Shown here piece by piece: positions 27,680-35,682 of a stretch of 64,000 nucleotides of DNA. The translations under genes were made by a program, and so were the position numbers. How positions within the stretch are numbered: position 1 is the first letter of the stretch; each line of letters begins with the position of its first letter. The notes under the pieces are model-generated. The model saw only the letters and a list, made by a program, of their open reading frames with translations, was not told where the DNA came from and did no database searches. The DNA comes from Burkholderia anthina (lineage in GTDB: Bacteria; Pseudomonadota; Gammaproteobacteria; Burkholderiales; Burkholderiaceae). Location: NCBI RefSeq assembly GCF_902498995.1, contig NZ_CABVLY010000002.1, positions 1 through 64,000 of the forward strand, read 5' to 3'.

Positions 27680-28717
27680 TTACGCGCCCTTCAGGCCGGC
27701 CGCGATCTTCTGCGCGACATCGGCCGGCACCCACTGCTTCCACATGTCCGGACGCGTTTTCAGGAACTGCGTCGCCATGGCCGCGCCGTCGATCTTCTTC
27801 GTCGTCATGTCGAGGATCGTCTGGTTCAGGAAATCCATCGGGAAGCCGACCTTCTCGAACACCGCCACGAGCGCGGGATTCGCGTCGTAAAACGGCTTCG
27901 ACACACCGATCTTCAGGTGCGACACCATGTACGCCGACGCGCACGGGTTCGTCGCACGCTCTTCGCGCAGCGTCTTCCAGCACGCTTCGTTGTACGCGGG
28001 CATCTTCAGCGCGACGAACCGGTATTTCGCCATCAGCGCGGCCGGCCCCCAGTAGTAGAACAGGATCGGCGCGCCGCGCTGGTACGCGGATGCGATCGCC
28101 GCATCGAGCGCCGCGCCCGTGCCCGGATGGAAATTCGTGTACGACGCATCGAGCTTCAGCACGCGCAGCAGGCGCGTATTCACGCGCTCGCAATCCCAGC
28201 CGGTCGGGCAGTTCAGGAAACGGCCCTTGTCGGGCTCCTCCTCATCCGCGAACACCTGCCTGAACTTCGGCAGATCCTCGACCGACGCGAGGCCCGCCGC
28301 CACCGGCTTGAGGTTGCGGGCCGGGTCGCCCTTCACCACGTACTCGGGCACGTACCAGCCCTCCTTCGTGCCGCCCGGCAACGTATCGCCGACGAGCTTG
28401 ACGGTGCCGGCCGCAACCGCCTTCGCGACAATTTCGCTGCGGCCCGTCCACTGCTCGGACCACACCTGCAGATCGTTACGCGCGAGCGCCGTTTCCGTCG
28501 CGGCCGTGCTGCCGGGCACGACATCGGTCTTGCAGCCGTAGCCCTTCTCCATGATCTGCCGCAGCACTTCGGTCGAGAACGACCCGCTTTCCCACGTGAC
28601 GCCGGCGAAATGGACCGTCTTGCCGTCCGCGCACGCGCCGGCGGCCGCATGAGCCAGGGGCGCCGACAGGATCGCCGCGGCGGCGAGAAGGACTGTCTTC
28701 AGTCGTCGAATCTGCAT
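27680..28717 (-). CDS. choX: Periplasmic choline/glycine-betaine binding protein (ChoX-like)
   Basis: 345 aa from ATG 28717; the signal peptide ends near AHA-AAG. Solute-binding protein of the OpuAC family: aromatic residues expected to cage the quaternary amine are visible in VTWESGSF, WSEQWTGR and YYWGPA. Four Cys (CADGK, YGCKT, LNCPTGWDC region) may form disulphides. First gene of the operon; its upstream region holds an inverted pair of a motif also found at the start of a LysR gene at 10.68 kb. Choline versus betaine preference cannot be told from sequence. Confidence 0.9.
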   Translation of the reverse strand: MQIRRLKTVLLAAAAILSAPLAHAAAGACADGKTVHFAGVTWESGSFSTEVLRQIMEKGYGCKTDVVPGSTAATETALARNDLQVWSEQWTGRSEIVAKAVAAGTVKLVGDTLPGGTKEGWYVPEYVVKGDPARNLKPVAAGLASVEDLPKFRQVFADEEEPDKGRFLNCPTGWDCERVNTRLLRVLKLDASYTNFHPGTGAALDAAIASAYQRGAPILFYYWGPAALMAKYRFVALKMPAYNEACWKTLREERATNPCASAYMVSHLKIGVSKPFYDANPALVAVFEKVGFPMDFLNQTILDMTTKKIDGAAMATQFLKTRPDMWKQWVPADVAQKIAAGLKGA

Positions 28718-28844
28718 GATGGGTCGTCTCCAATCTGATCTGTTGTTTGTGCGTCGCGGCATGCGCGCGGCGGCCGAAAAACGTGTGCATGTCCCGCGTC
28801 CACGTCCGGTCAGCCTGCATGTTTCAACCGCCAATTTGTTTAGG

Positions 28845-28973
28845 GAAACGAGTAATTCCGATCATTTCGATCGGGTTCGCCAATCTTTCCCGATCCGGGC
28901 TCCGGCGGCCGAGGCGGCCCGTCGCGCGCCCCATCGGCGAACCCGATTCCATCCATCGAAATTACTCGCTTTC
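28845..28973. promoter_or_regulatory. Inverted repeat pair between choX and the porin (candidate operator)
   Basis: Arm A at 28845-28885 (plus; begins GAAACGAGTAATTCCGATC) and arm B at 28933-28973 (minus; begins GAAAGCGAGTAATTTCGATG) match at most positions over about 40 bp, including ATCGGGTTCGCC in both. The arms face each other across 47 bp in the 446-bp gap between divergent genes. The first 17 bp recur right before the LysR ATG at 10678. This looks like a double regulator site controlling both directions, or a short mobile repeat. Confidence 0.5.
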
Positions 28974-29163
28974 GATTCCGTTTCGGCTTGGGAACAATGC
29001 GCGGTGTCATCGGAGGAGACCGGACCGGACGCCGCCCGCCGCCACGCCGCCGCACCCGCGGGCCGGCGCCGCGCGCGCCGCGCCGCTTCGCCCAGGATGA
29101 CGGGACGCGCCGCACCGGACGCGCTCACGACAACCGATACAAGCTGGACACCCGGAGATCTGA

Positions 29164-30315
29164 ATGAACAAGACACTGACCGCGCTCGCCGTGACCGCCG
29201 CCTTCGCGTCGCCCGCATTCGCGCAGAGCAGCGTCACGCTGTACGGCGTGATCGACGAAGGCCTGAACTACACGAACAACGTCGGCACCGGCCACGTCTA
29301 CGAAATGGCGAGCGGCTACGCGCAGGGCAGCCGCTGGGGCCTGAAGGGCAACGAGGATCTCGGCGGCGGCCTGAAAGCGGTCTTCCAGCTCGAAAACGGC
29401 TTCGACGTGAACAGCGGCCGGCTCGGCCAGGGCGGGCGCATGTTCGGCCGCCAGGCGTACGTCGGCCTGAGCCAGACGCAGTACGGCACGCTGACCTTCG
29501 GCCGCCAGTACGACTCCGTCGTCGACTATCTCGCGCCGACCACCGCCAACGGCAACTGGGGCGGCTACCTGCTCGCGCACCCGTTCGACAACGACAACAC
29601 CGACAACTCGTTCCGGCTCGACAACACCGTGAAGTATGCGAGCCCGAACTTCGCGGGCTTCCAGTTCGGCGGCGCATACAGCTTCAGCAACAGCACGGGT
29701 TTCTCGGACAACCGCGCGTACAGCTTCGGCGCGCAATACCAGAACGACGGGCTGCTGATTGCCGCCGCGTACCTGCAGGCGAACCACCCGGGAGACGGCT
29801 CCGCCGGCGCGATCACGTCGAATGACGCGAGCTACATCGCCGAGCGCATGCGCGTGTTCGGCGCGGGCATCAACTACACGTTCGGGCCCGCGACGGTCGG
29901 CTTCGCGTACACGAACTCGAACTACAAGAACCCGACCGGCAACGGCTATCTCGGCACGCCGGGCGCGATCATCGCGCCGGGGGCGACGGTCAGCGCGATC
30001 AAGTACCAGAACTTCGAAGTAAACGGCGCATACCAGATCACGCCGGCGTTCATGGTCGGCGCGCAGTACGTGCTGTCGCTCGAGAAATACGACGCGTCGA
30101 CCGGCGACGCGAAGCCGAAGATCCACTCGGTCGGGCTGATGGCCGACTACAACCTGTCGAAGCGTACCGACGTGTACGTGCAGGCCGCGTACCAGCACAT
30201 CGCCGGCGACAAGACGGGTTCGATCCTCGACCAGGCCTTCATCCCCGGCACCGATGCGCCGTCGTCGACGTCGAACCAGGTGGCCGTGCGTCTCGCGCTG
30301 CGTCACAAGTTCTGA
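29164..30315 (+). CDS. Outer-membrane porin (Burkholderia/Neisseria-type general porin)
   Basis: 383 aa with a cleaved signal peptide (ends AFA-QSSVTLYG). The opening SSVTLYGVIDEGLNYTNN, the repeating amphipathic strands, NGFDVNSGRLGQGGRMFGRQAYVGL and the terminal Phe (VRLALRHKF) are standard for 16-strand trimeric porins. It is divergent from choX and shares its promoter region, so it may be the outer-membrane route for the choXWV substrate. A good terminator follows at 30369. Confidence 0.93.
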   Translation: MNKTLTALAVTAAFASPAFAQSSVTLYGVIDEGLNYTNNVGTGHVYEMASGYAQGSRWGLKGNEDLGGGLKAVFQLENGFDVNSGRLGQGGRMFGRQAYVGLSQTQYGTLTFGRQYDSVVDYLAPTTANGNWGGYLLAHPFDNDNTDNSFRLDNTVKYASPNFAGFQFGGAYSFSNSTGFSDNRAYSFGAQYQNDGLLIAAAYLQANHPGDGSAGAITSNDASYIAERMRVFGAGINYTFGPATVGFAYTNSNYKNPTGNGYLGTPGAIIAPGATVSAIKYQNFEVNGAYQITPAFMVGAQYVLSLEKYDASTGDAKPKIHSVGLMADYNLSKRTDVYVQAAYQHIAGDKTGSILDQAFIPGTDAPSSTSNQVAVRLALRHKF

Positions 30316-30368
30316 CGCGGTTTCGCCGTCTTCACGCGACACCCCGCGCGGTCCGCCGCGGTGTCTTT

Positions 30369-30408
30369 GCCCGCTCGCAGGCGCATGCCTGCCGGCGGGC
30401 TTTTTGTT
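30369..30408 (+). terminator. Rho-independent terminator after the porin gene
   Basis: GCCCGC...GCAGGC-GCAT-GCCTGC...GCGGGC stem followed by TTTTTGTTT, 54 bp after the porin stop. A strong GC stem with T-run. Confidence 0.85.
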
Positions 30409-30606
30409 TCGGCGCGCGCTCGGACGAGTGGGCCGCCGGGCCGTGCGCGCCCCGTCAACGATGACAGGACAACCGCCCGTGCTTCGCCGATACACTGTGG
30501 GCCATCTCGACCTCCGGCGGCCACGCTGCCGGACTTGGCTTTCATGGCGCATACGATCGGCCGCTTCCGGGCGGCCCGCCCCCGCCCCGATCCGATGGAG
30601 TTTCGC

Positions 30607-30726
30607 TTGAGCCTGAATCACGCGCGCATCACGCTGCTCGACTGGCAACCGGAAGCCGGCCTGCGCTCGCGCGACGCATTTCTCTCGGCGCTGCCCGCGT
30701 TCGCTCAACCAGGCCGCCCGCAATGA
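30607..30726 (+). CDS. Possible 39-aa ORF coupled to the acyltransferase gene
   Basis: TTG start at 30607, with GGAG 7 bp upstream. It reads about 39 aa (ARITLLDWQPEAGLRSRDAF in the middle) and its TGA overlaps the acyltransferase ATG (ATGA). It may be a short leader that couples translation, or a remnant of an upstream gene. The remaining part of the gap after the porin terminator shows only a GC-rich stretch. Confidence 0.3.
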   Translation: MSLNHARITLLDWQPEAGLRSRDAFLSALPAFAQPGRPQ

Positions 30727-31859
30727 GTACCGGGCCGCGCAACGCGCGGATCGACGTACTGCGCGGCGTGTCGATCCTGCTGGTCCTGCTGCATCACTTC
30801 AACATCCCGTATTCGCTGCGCGACACGTCCGTCGCGCGCGTGGCCGGCTGGGAGGCCGTGCATGCGGTGGTCCGCAACGGCAACTATGGCGTGACGATGT
30901 TCTTCGTGATCTCCGGCTACCTGATCACGTCGAATGCGCGCCGCCGCTGGGGCAGCCTCGACGCGCTCGACGTGCGCGCGTTCTACGTGTCGCGCATCGC
31001 GCGCATCGTCCCGTGCCTGCTCCTGCTGCTCGCGCTCGTCAACGGGCTGGCCGCGGCCGGCGTGCCGATCTTCGAAAATCACGCGCCGCAAGGCGTCGCC
31101 GTGTCGTTCTGGCGCGTGAATCTCGCGTCGCTCACGTTCTGGATGAACGTCCTGATCGGCGCGGCCGGATGGGTGAATTACGCGCTCGGTGTGCTGTGGT
31201 CGCTGTCGGTGGAGGAAGTGTTTTACCTGTCGTTTCCGCTGCTGTGCCTCGCACTGCGCCGCGAAGCGCGGCTGTTCGCGTTCTGGGCGGCGGTCGTCGC
31301 GATCGGTCCCGTGTACCGCTTCACGCATGCGGGCGACGAAGGCGGATTTCTCTACGCGTACTTCGCATGCTTCGACGGCATCGCGATCGGCTGCTGCACC
31401 GCGCTGCTCGCAGCACGCGCCCGCTGGCAGGTGCTCGCCGCGGCGCCCGTGCAAGGGCTGACGGCGATTGCGATGAGCGTGCTCTATCTCGCATGGCCGA
31501 TCTCGGAAAGCCATGTCGTCGGCGTGTCCGCGATGGCGCTCGGCACCGCGGTGCTGCTGATCGGCGCGCACGCCAACGGCACGAACACGCCGGGCCGCGC
31601 GCTGGCGCCGCTGCGCTGGAGCGGCCGGCTCAGCTACGAGCTGTACCTGTTCCACCTGATCGTGCTCGGCGCGCTCCGCACGGCGTGGCCGCCGTCGCTC
31701 ATGCACGGCGACGGCAAGCTCGTGTTGCTCGTCGCGTATCTGATGGTGTCTGCCGCATTGAGCGCGGCCATCGCGCGCGGCTACGCGACGCCGCTCGACC
31801 GCTTCATCAGACGGGCCGCGTCACGGCCGTCGGCGCGCATGCCGGACGCCGCGGCATGA
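30723..31859 (+). CDS. Acyltransferase family 3 (OafA/YrhL-type) membrane protein
   Basis: 378 aa, about ten transmembrane helices. The N-terminal RIDVLRGVSILLVLLHHF carries the conserved Arg and the catalytic His of the family; WSLSVEEVFYLSFPLL is the second diagnostic motif. These integral inner-membrane enzymes transfer acyl groups, usually acetyl, to surface sugars or glycolipids. No glycan genes flank it, so the acceptor is unknown. Starts inside the stop of a 39-aa ORF and converges with pmtA. Confidence 0.9.
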   Translation: MSTGPRNARIDVLRGVSILLVLLHHFNIPYSLRDTSVARVAGWEAVHAVVRNGNYGVTMFFVISGYLITSNARRRWGSLDALDVRAFYVSRIARIVPCLLLLLALVNGLAAAGVPIFENHAPQGVAVSFWRVNLASLTFWMNVLIGAAGWVNYALGVLWSLSVEEVFYLSFPLLCLALRREARLFAFWAAVVAIGPVYRFTHAGDEGGFLYAYFACFDGIAIGCCTALLAARARWQVLAAAPVQGLTAIAMSVLYLAWPISESHVVGVSAMALGTAVLLIGAHANGTNTPGRALAPLRWSGRLSYELYLFHLIVLGALRTAWPPSLMHGDGKLVLLVAYLMVSAALSAAIARGYATPLDRFIRRAASRPSARMPDAAA

Positions 31860-31921
31860 CCGTCAGCCGCGAGCGTCCGCAGGCTCGATGAAAGGAAAGA
31901 AAGCGCCCCGCCGCACCGCCG

Positions 31922-32512
31922 TCACGCTGCCTGCCCGACGTCGGCCCGGCGCATGGTCACGATTCGCGCGGGCGGAATGTTGGCCCACACGATGCGGCTC
32001 TCGGCGGCGACCCATCCCGAGTTGCCCAGCGGGTGGCGATCGGGCGCCCGCAAGTCGTAGGTGAACTGGATCATCGCGCCGTCGTCCGGCAGCACGCGCC
32101 GGCACTGCTCGACGATCGCCGTCACGGCATCGCGCGGCAGCGTGCGCAGCGGCAGGCACGATACGATCGCGTCGACCCGCGCGGCCGGCGGCAGCAGCCG
32201 CTCGAGCTGCCGCGCATCGCCCGACACGATCGTGATGCCCGGAAAGCGCGTGCGCAGATGCCGCACGAACGCGGGCGACCGCTCGACCACGACCAGGCGC
32301 CGCGGCGCGATGCCGCGTTCGAGCAACGCCGCCGTCACCGCGCCGGTTCCGCCGCCGAGTTCGACGACGAGCCCGTCGCCATCCGGCACGGCATCGGCCA
32401 TCTCGCGCGCCAGATGCCGCGAACTGGGACACAACGCGCCCACCGAGGCCGGACGGCCAACCCACTCGCGCACGAACAGTGCCGAGACACGCAACGCGTT
32501 CGGCCAGATCAT
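31922..32512 (-). CDS. pmtA: Phospholipid N-methyltransferase (PmtA-like)
   Basis: 196-aa SAM-dependent methyltransferase. The SAM loop is VVELGGGTGAV, with the N-terminal SVGALCPSSRHLAREMA and SLPLRTLPRD typical of rhodobacterial PmtA, which methylates phosphatidylethanolamine towards phosphatidylcholine. Start ATG 32512 with GGAGG upstream. It is translationally coupled to a 28-aa leader (TGATG overlap). The promoter carries a PmrA/QseB-like box. Phosphatidylcholine formation is inferred by family similarity and needs checking against other small methyltransferases. Confidence 0.75.
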   Translation of the reverse strand: MIWPNALRVSALFVREWVGRPASVGALCPSSRHLAREMADAVPDGDGLVVELGGGTGAVTAALLERGIAPRRLVVVERSPAFVRHLRTRFPGITIVSGDARQLERLLPPAARVDAIVSCLPLRTLPRDAVTAIVEQCRRVLPDDGAMIQFTYDLRAPDRHPLGNSGWVAAESRIVWANIPPARIVTMRRADVGQAA

Positions 32513-32598
32513 CAAACCTCCGTGCCCTGTCGCGCGTCCTGCGTCGACGTGCCGACGACTTCGCCGCGCCATGCAACGGCCATCCGGGTCTTCTTCAT
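32512..32598 (-). CDS. 28-aa leader peptide coupled to pmtA
   Basis: Too short for normal gene finding: ATG 32598, preceded by GGGAGG, reads 28 aa beginning MKKTRMAVAWRGEVV and ending TEV. Its stop overlaps the pmtA start (TGATG), so ribosomes finishing here can start pmtA. The GGAGG before pmtA lies inside its end. A regulatory or coupling role is inferred; the peptide matches no family I know. Confidence 0.5.
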   Translation of the reverse strand: MKKTRMAVAWRGEVVGTSTQDARQGTEV

Positions 32599-32649
32599 GC
32601 GCATCCTCCCGACGAATCGTTCCGCCGCAGGAAGCGCGGCGATGAAACG

Positions 32650-32683
32650 ATTCTAGGAAACGCGAACTTAAGATGACGTGAAG
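32650..32683 (-). promoter_or_regulatory. pmtA promoter with PmrA/QseB-like box
   Basis: On the minus strand CTTCA-CGTCAT-CTTAA (32668-32683) resembles the CTTAA-N6-CTTAA site of PmrA/QseB-type regulators. It is followed after 12 bp by TAGAAT (32650-32655) as -10. No good -35 is present, as expected for an activated promoter. This fits envelope-stress control of lipid methylation. Confidence 0.45.
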
Positions 32684-33023
32684 ATTGTCCGAGGCGCCGA
32701 TCCGCCGACCGCGCTGCGGCTGTTCGTGGAAGCGGTACGCGAATGGGCAGCCGGCGCAGGCGACGCGTTGCACGACCGACGGTTCGCGAGCGGGGCCAGG
32801 AACGGCGACAGACGGCCGGGCCCGGTGCAAGCGCCGTCAGTTGCCTGCCCAGCCCGCCCTCCCAATCCGGTTTCGGGAAAACAGCGCGCCGGGCAGGTTC
32901 GACGCCTGCTGCCTTCCGCCAAACGGCTTCCAGACGGGCCCGACCTTCGAAACCGGCCGGGCCGCATCCCGCGCGTGCCGGCCGATGCGGCCGCGGGCCC
33001 GACACCCGCGCCGCCTCGCGGCC
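32684..33023. other. Non-coding gap between pmtA leader promoter and poxB
   Basis: 340 bp with no supported gene. A plus-strand frame beginning with GTG at 32678 runs through it, but after about 35 codons the composition becomes low-complexity Arg/Pro/Ala. No hairpin with T-run is evident after poxB. Confidence 0.4.
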
Positions 33024-34745
33024 TCACCGCAGATTGGTCCGCGCCAGCTCGACGATCTCGTCGCCGCGCCCGCTCAGGATCGCGCGCAGCATGAACAGGC
33101 TGAAGCCCTTCGCGTGCGCGATCTCGATCTTCGGCGGCATCGCGAGTTCGTACTTCGACGTGACGACGTCGACCACCGCCGGCCCGTCATGCGCGAATGC
33201 GGTACGCAATGCGTGCTCCACATTCTCCGAATGCTCGACGCGCACGCTGAAAATCCCCGCGCCCTTCGCGATTGCCGCGAAATCGGTCGGGCTCAGGTCG
33301 ACGTTCGTGTCGAGATAGCCGGCCGCCTTCAGCTCCATCGACACGAAGCCGAGCAGGCTGTTGTTGTAGACGACGATCTTGATCGGCAGGTTGAGCTGGC
33401 GTGCGCTCAGCAGATCGCCGAGCAGCATCGACAGCCCGCCGTCGCCCGACAGCGACACCACCTGGCGCCCCGGGTGCGCGCCTTGCGCACCGAGCGCCTG
33501 CGGCATCGCGTTCGCCATCGAGCCGTGATTGAACGAGCCGTGCAGCTGGCGCTTGCCGTTCATCGTCAGGTAGCGCGCGGCCCATAGCGTCGGCGTGCCG
33601 ACGTCCGCCGTGAAGATCGCATCCTCCGCCGCGACTTCGTCGACGATCTTCGTCAGGTACTGCGGATGAATCGCGCGGCCCGGCGGCTCGGCCACCGCGA
33701 GATCGTCGAGCCCCTTGCGCGCGGCCGCATAGTGCTTCAGCGCGTTCTCGAGGAAGCGCCGCTGCGTCTTGCGCGTGAGGCGCGGCAGCAGCGCCGCGAT
33801 CGTTTCCTTCACGGTGCCGACGAGCCCGAGCGCGAGCGGCGCGCGATGGCCGAGCTGCGACCCCTTCCAGTCGATCTGCGCGACCTTCGCGTTGGCCGGA
33901 TAGAACGGCCGGTACGGGAAGTCCGTGCCGAGCATCAGCAGCGTGTCGCACGACTCCATCGCGTGATAGCCCGAACTGAAGCCGATCAGCCCGGTCATCC
34001 CGACGTCGAACGGGTTGTCCCATTCGACGAACGGCTTGCCGCGCAGCGCGTGCACGACCGGCGCGCCGAGCGTATCGGCCAGCGCGACCACTTCGTCGTG
34101 CGCGCCCTGCGTGCCGCTGCCGCACAGCAGCGTGACCGCGTCCGAGCCGTTGAGCAGCGCCGCGAGCCGGTCGAGGTCGGCATCCGCCGGCAGGATCGAC
34201 GGCGGCGCCGATTCGCTCCACGCGGGCGTTTCTTCCGGTCCGTCGCCGAGCGCAATGTCGCCCGGCAGCACGATCACCGCGACGCCGCGCGCCTGGATCG
34301 CCGTGCGCATCGCGCGCGCGAGCACGCGCGGAAACTGCGACGCGTTGGTCACGAGCTCCGCGAAATGGCTGCATTCGCGGAACAGTTCTTGCGGATGGGT
34401 TTCCTGGAAATAGCCGAGGCCGATCTCGGTCGACGGGATGTGCGCGGCGATCGCGAGCACCGGCTGGTGATTGCGGTGACAGTCGTACAGCCCGTTGATC
34501 AGGTGCAGGTTGCCGGGGCCGCAGCTGCCCGCGCATACGGCGAGCCGCCCGGTCGATGCGGCATCCGCGCCGGCCGCGAACGCGGCGCTTTCCTCGTGCC
34601 GCGTATGCATCCAGCGGATCGTGCCGAGCTGGCTCAGGCTGAACGACAGGCCGTTCAGGCTGTCGCCCGTCACGCCCCAGATGCGCTCGATGCCCGCTGC
34701 CGCCAGCGTCTTCGCCAGGTATTCCGCCATCGTCTGTCTTGCCAT
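33024..34745 (-). CDS. poxB: Pyruvate oxidase (pyruvate:ubiquinone dehydrogenase)
   Basis: 573 aa. Peripheral membrane flavoenzyme that turns pyruvate into acetate and CO2 and feeds electrons to ubiquinone. Residues near the N-terminus ([17 protein letters not shown]), the catalytic Glu in [19 protein letters not shown] region [22 protein letters not shown] motif [14 protein letters not shown], and a C-terminal [16 protein letters not shown] lipid-binding segment all match E. coli PoxB. Start ATG 34745. The neighbouring E1-like enzyme and acdS handle 2-oxobutyrate, a known poorer substrate of PoxB-type enzymes. Confidence 0.93.
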   Translation of the reverse strand: MARQTMAEYLAKTLAAAGIERIWGVTGDSLNGLSFSLSQLGTIRWMHTRHEESAAFAAGADAASTGRLAVCAGSCGPGNLHLINGLYDCHRNHQPVLAIAAHIPSTEIGLGYFQETHPQELFRECSHFAELVTNASQFPRVLARAMRTAIQARGVAVIVLPGDIALGDGPEETPAWSESAPPSILPADADLDRLAALLNGSDAVTLLCGSGTQGAHDEVVALADTLGAPVVHALRGKPFVEWDNPFDVGMTGLIGFSSGYHAMESCDTLLMLGTDFPYRPFYPANAKVAQIDWKGSQLGHRAPLALGLVGTVKETIAALLPRLTRKTQRRFLENALKHYAAARKGLDDLAVAEPPGRAIHPQYLTKIVDEVAAEDAIFTADVGTPTLWAARYLTMNGKRQLHGSFNHGSMANAMPQALGAQGAHPGRQVVSLSGDGGLSMLLGDLLSARQLNLPIKIVVYNNSLLGFVSMELKAAGYLDTNVDLSPTDFAAIAKGAGIFSVRVEHSENVEHALRTAFAHDGPAVVDVVTSKYELAMPPKIEIAHAKGFSLFMLRAILSGRGDEIVELARTNLR

Positions 34746-34990
34746 GATGCCCTCGCTCGTTGATGCGTCGTCACACGATTGATCCGGCCACGGCAGCCAC
34801 CGTCGCCGCTGACGGGACGAGCATACGCGATCGTCCCGAGCGGTGTCGCGACGACGCAGGCATCGTGACCGCCACACGGCGGCGGCCCGCCGCGCGACCG
34901 CTCATTCCTTTCGGCACCGTCGGGCAATCGTCGCCTTCTCGTCACCATTTCGTCGGCGCTTCGTCCGAAATCCGAAACCCGGGCCGCCGT

Positions 34991-35518
34991 TCAGCTCCAG
35001 TCGGACGCCGACTCGTCCGGGTCGACCAGCGTGAGCCCCGTCGCCGGCAGCGGCAGGGCGGTCTTGTAGCGCACCTGTTTCAGCGCGAAGCTCGACCGGA
35101 TGTTCGACACGCCGGGAATCGTCGTCAGCCGCTCGATGATGAAGCGCTCGAGCGTGCGCATGTCGGGCATCACGACGCGCAGCAGATAGTCGGCGTCGCC
35201 CGACATCAGGTAGCACTCCATCACCTCCGGGCGCTGCGAGATCGCTTCCTCGAAGCGCTGCAGCGCGTCCTCGACCTGCTTCTCGAGGCTGACCTGGATG
35301 AACACGTTGATCCGCAGCCCAAGCGGCTCGGGGTCGAGCAGCGTGACCTGCTGGCGGAACAGTCCGAGCTTCTCCAGCGCGCGCACGCGGTTGAAGCATG
35401 GCGTGGCCGACAGGTTCACCGCGCGCGCGAGTTCCGCGTTCGTGATCCGTGCGTTCTGCTGAAGCTGGTTCAGGATGCCGATGTCGATGCGGTCGAGCCG
35501 CCTGGGGTTGCTGCTCAT
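34991..35518 (-). CDS. Lrp/AsnC-family regulator (MdeR-like)
   Basis: 175 aa from ATG 35518. N-terminal HTH ([20 protein letters not shown], then [20 protein letters not shown]) and C-terminal RAM ligand domain. Divergent from an AceE-like gene with a palindromic site between, the same arrangement as mdeR-mdeAB of Pseudomonas putida, in which the regulator responds to methionine. Here the methionine gamma-lyase gene is not beside it, so the inducer may be another amino acid or 2-oxobutyrate itself. An upstream Met at 35548 is within the operator and not used. Confidence 0.85.
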   Translation of the reverse strand: MSSNPRRLDRIDIGILNQLQQNARITNAELARAVNLSATPCFNRVRALEKLGLFRQQVTLLDPEPLGLRINVFIQVSLEKQVEDALQRFEEAISQRPEVMECYLMSGDADYLLRVVMPDMRTLERFIIERLTTIPGVSNIRSSFALKQVRYKTALPLPATGLTLVDPDESASDWS

Positions 35519-35523
35519 GGTCG

Positions 35524-35559
35524 AAATATTCCAGAAGAGTGGCCACAACCGGAATATTT
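35524..35559. promoter_or_regulatory. Inverted repeat operator between Lrp gene and E1-like gene
   Basis: AAATATTCC (35524-35532) and GGAATATTT (35551-35559): perfect 9-bp arms, centres 27 bp apart, only a few bases before the lrp ATG and about 125 bp upstream of the E1 gene. A/T-rich arms are typical for Lrp-family sites. Likely repressor/activator site for both directions. Confidence 0.6.
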
Positions 35560-35682
35560 ACACTATCCGCGCACGAAATCCCAATGAAATCAGACGCATA
35601 TTTTGCAGATCGGCGGGTAGCATGATTCGACCGATTGCCACTGATTGCGCGCCGCCCCGAAGCGGTGTGCGGGAGACCTGCG

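Noticed and set aside
33024-34745. Acetolactate synthase
   Set aside because: TPP-binding enzymes share this fold, but the N-terminal [13 protein letters not shown] and the C-terminal lipid-binding tail are specific to pyruvate oxidase, and no ilvN/ilvH partner is near.
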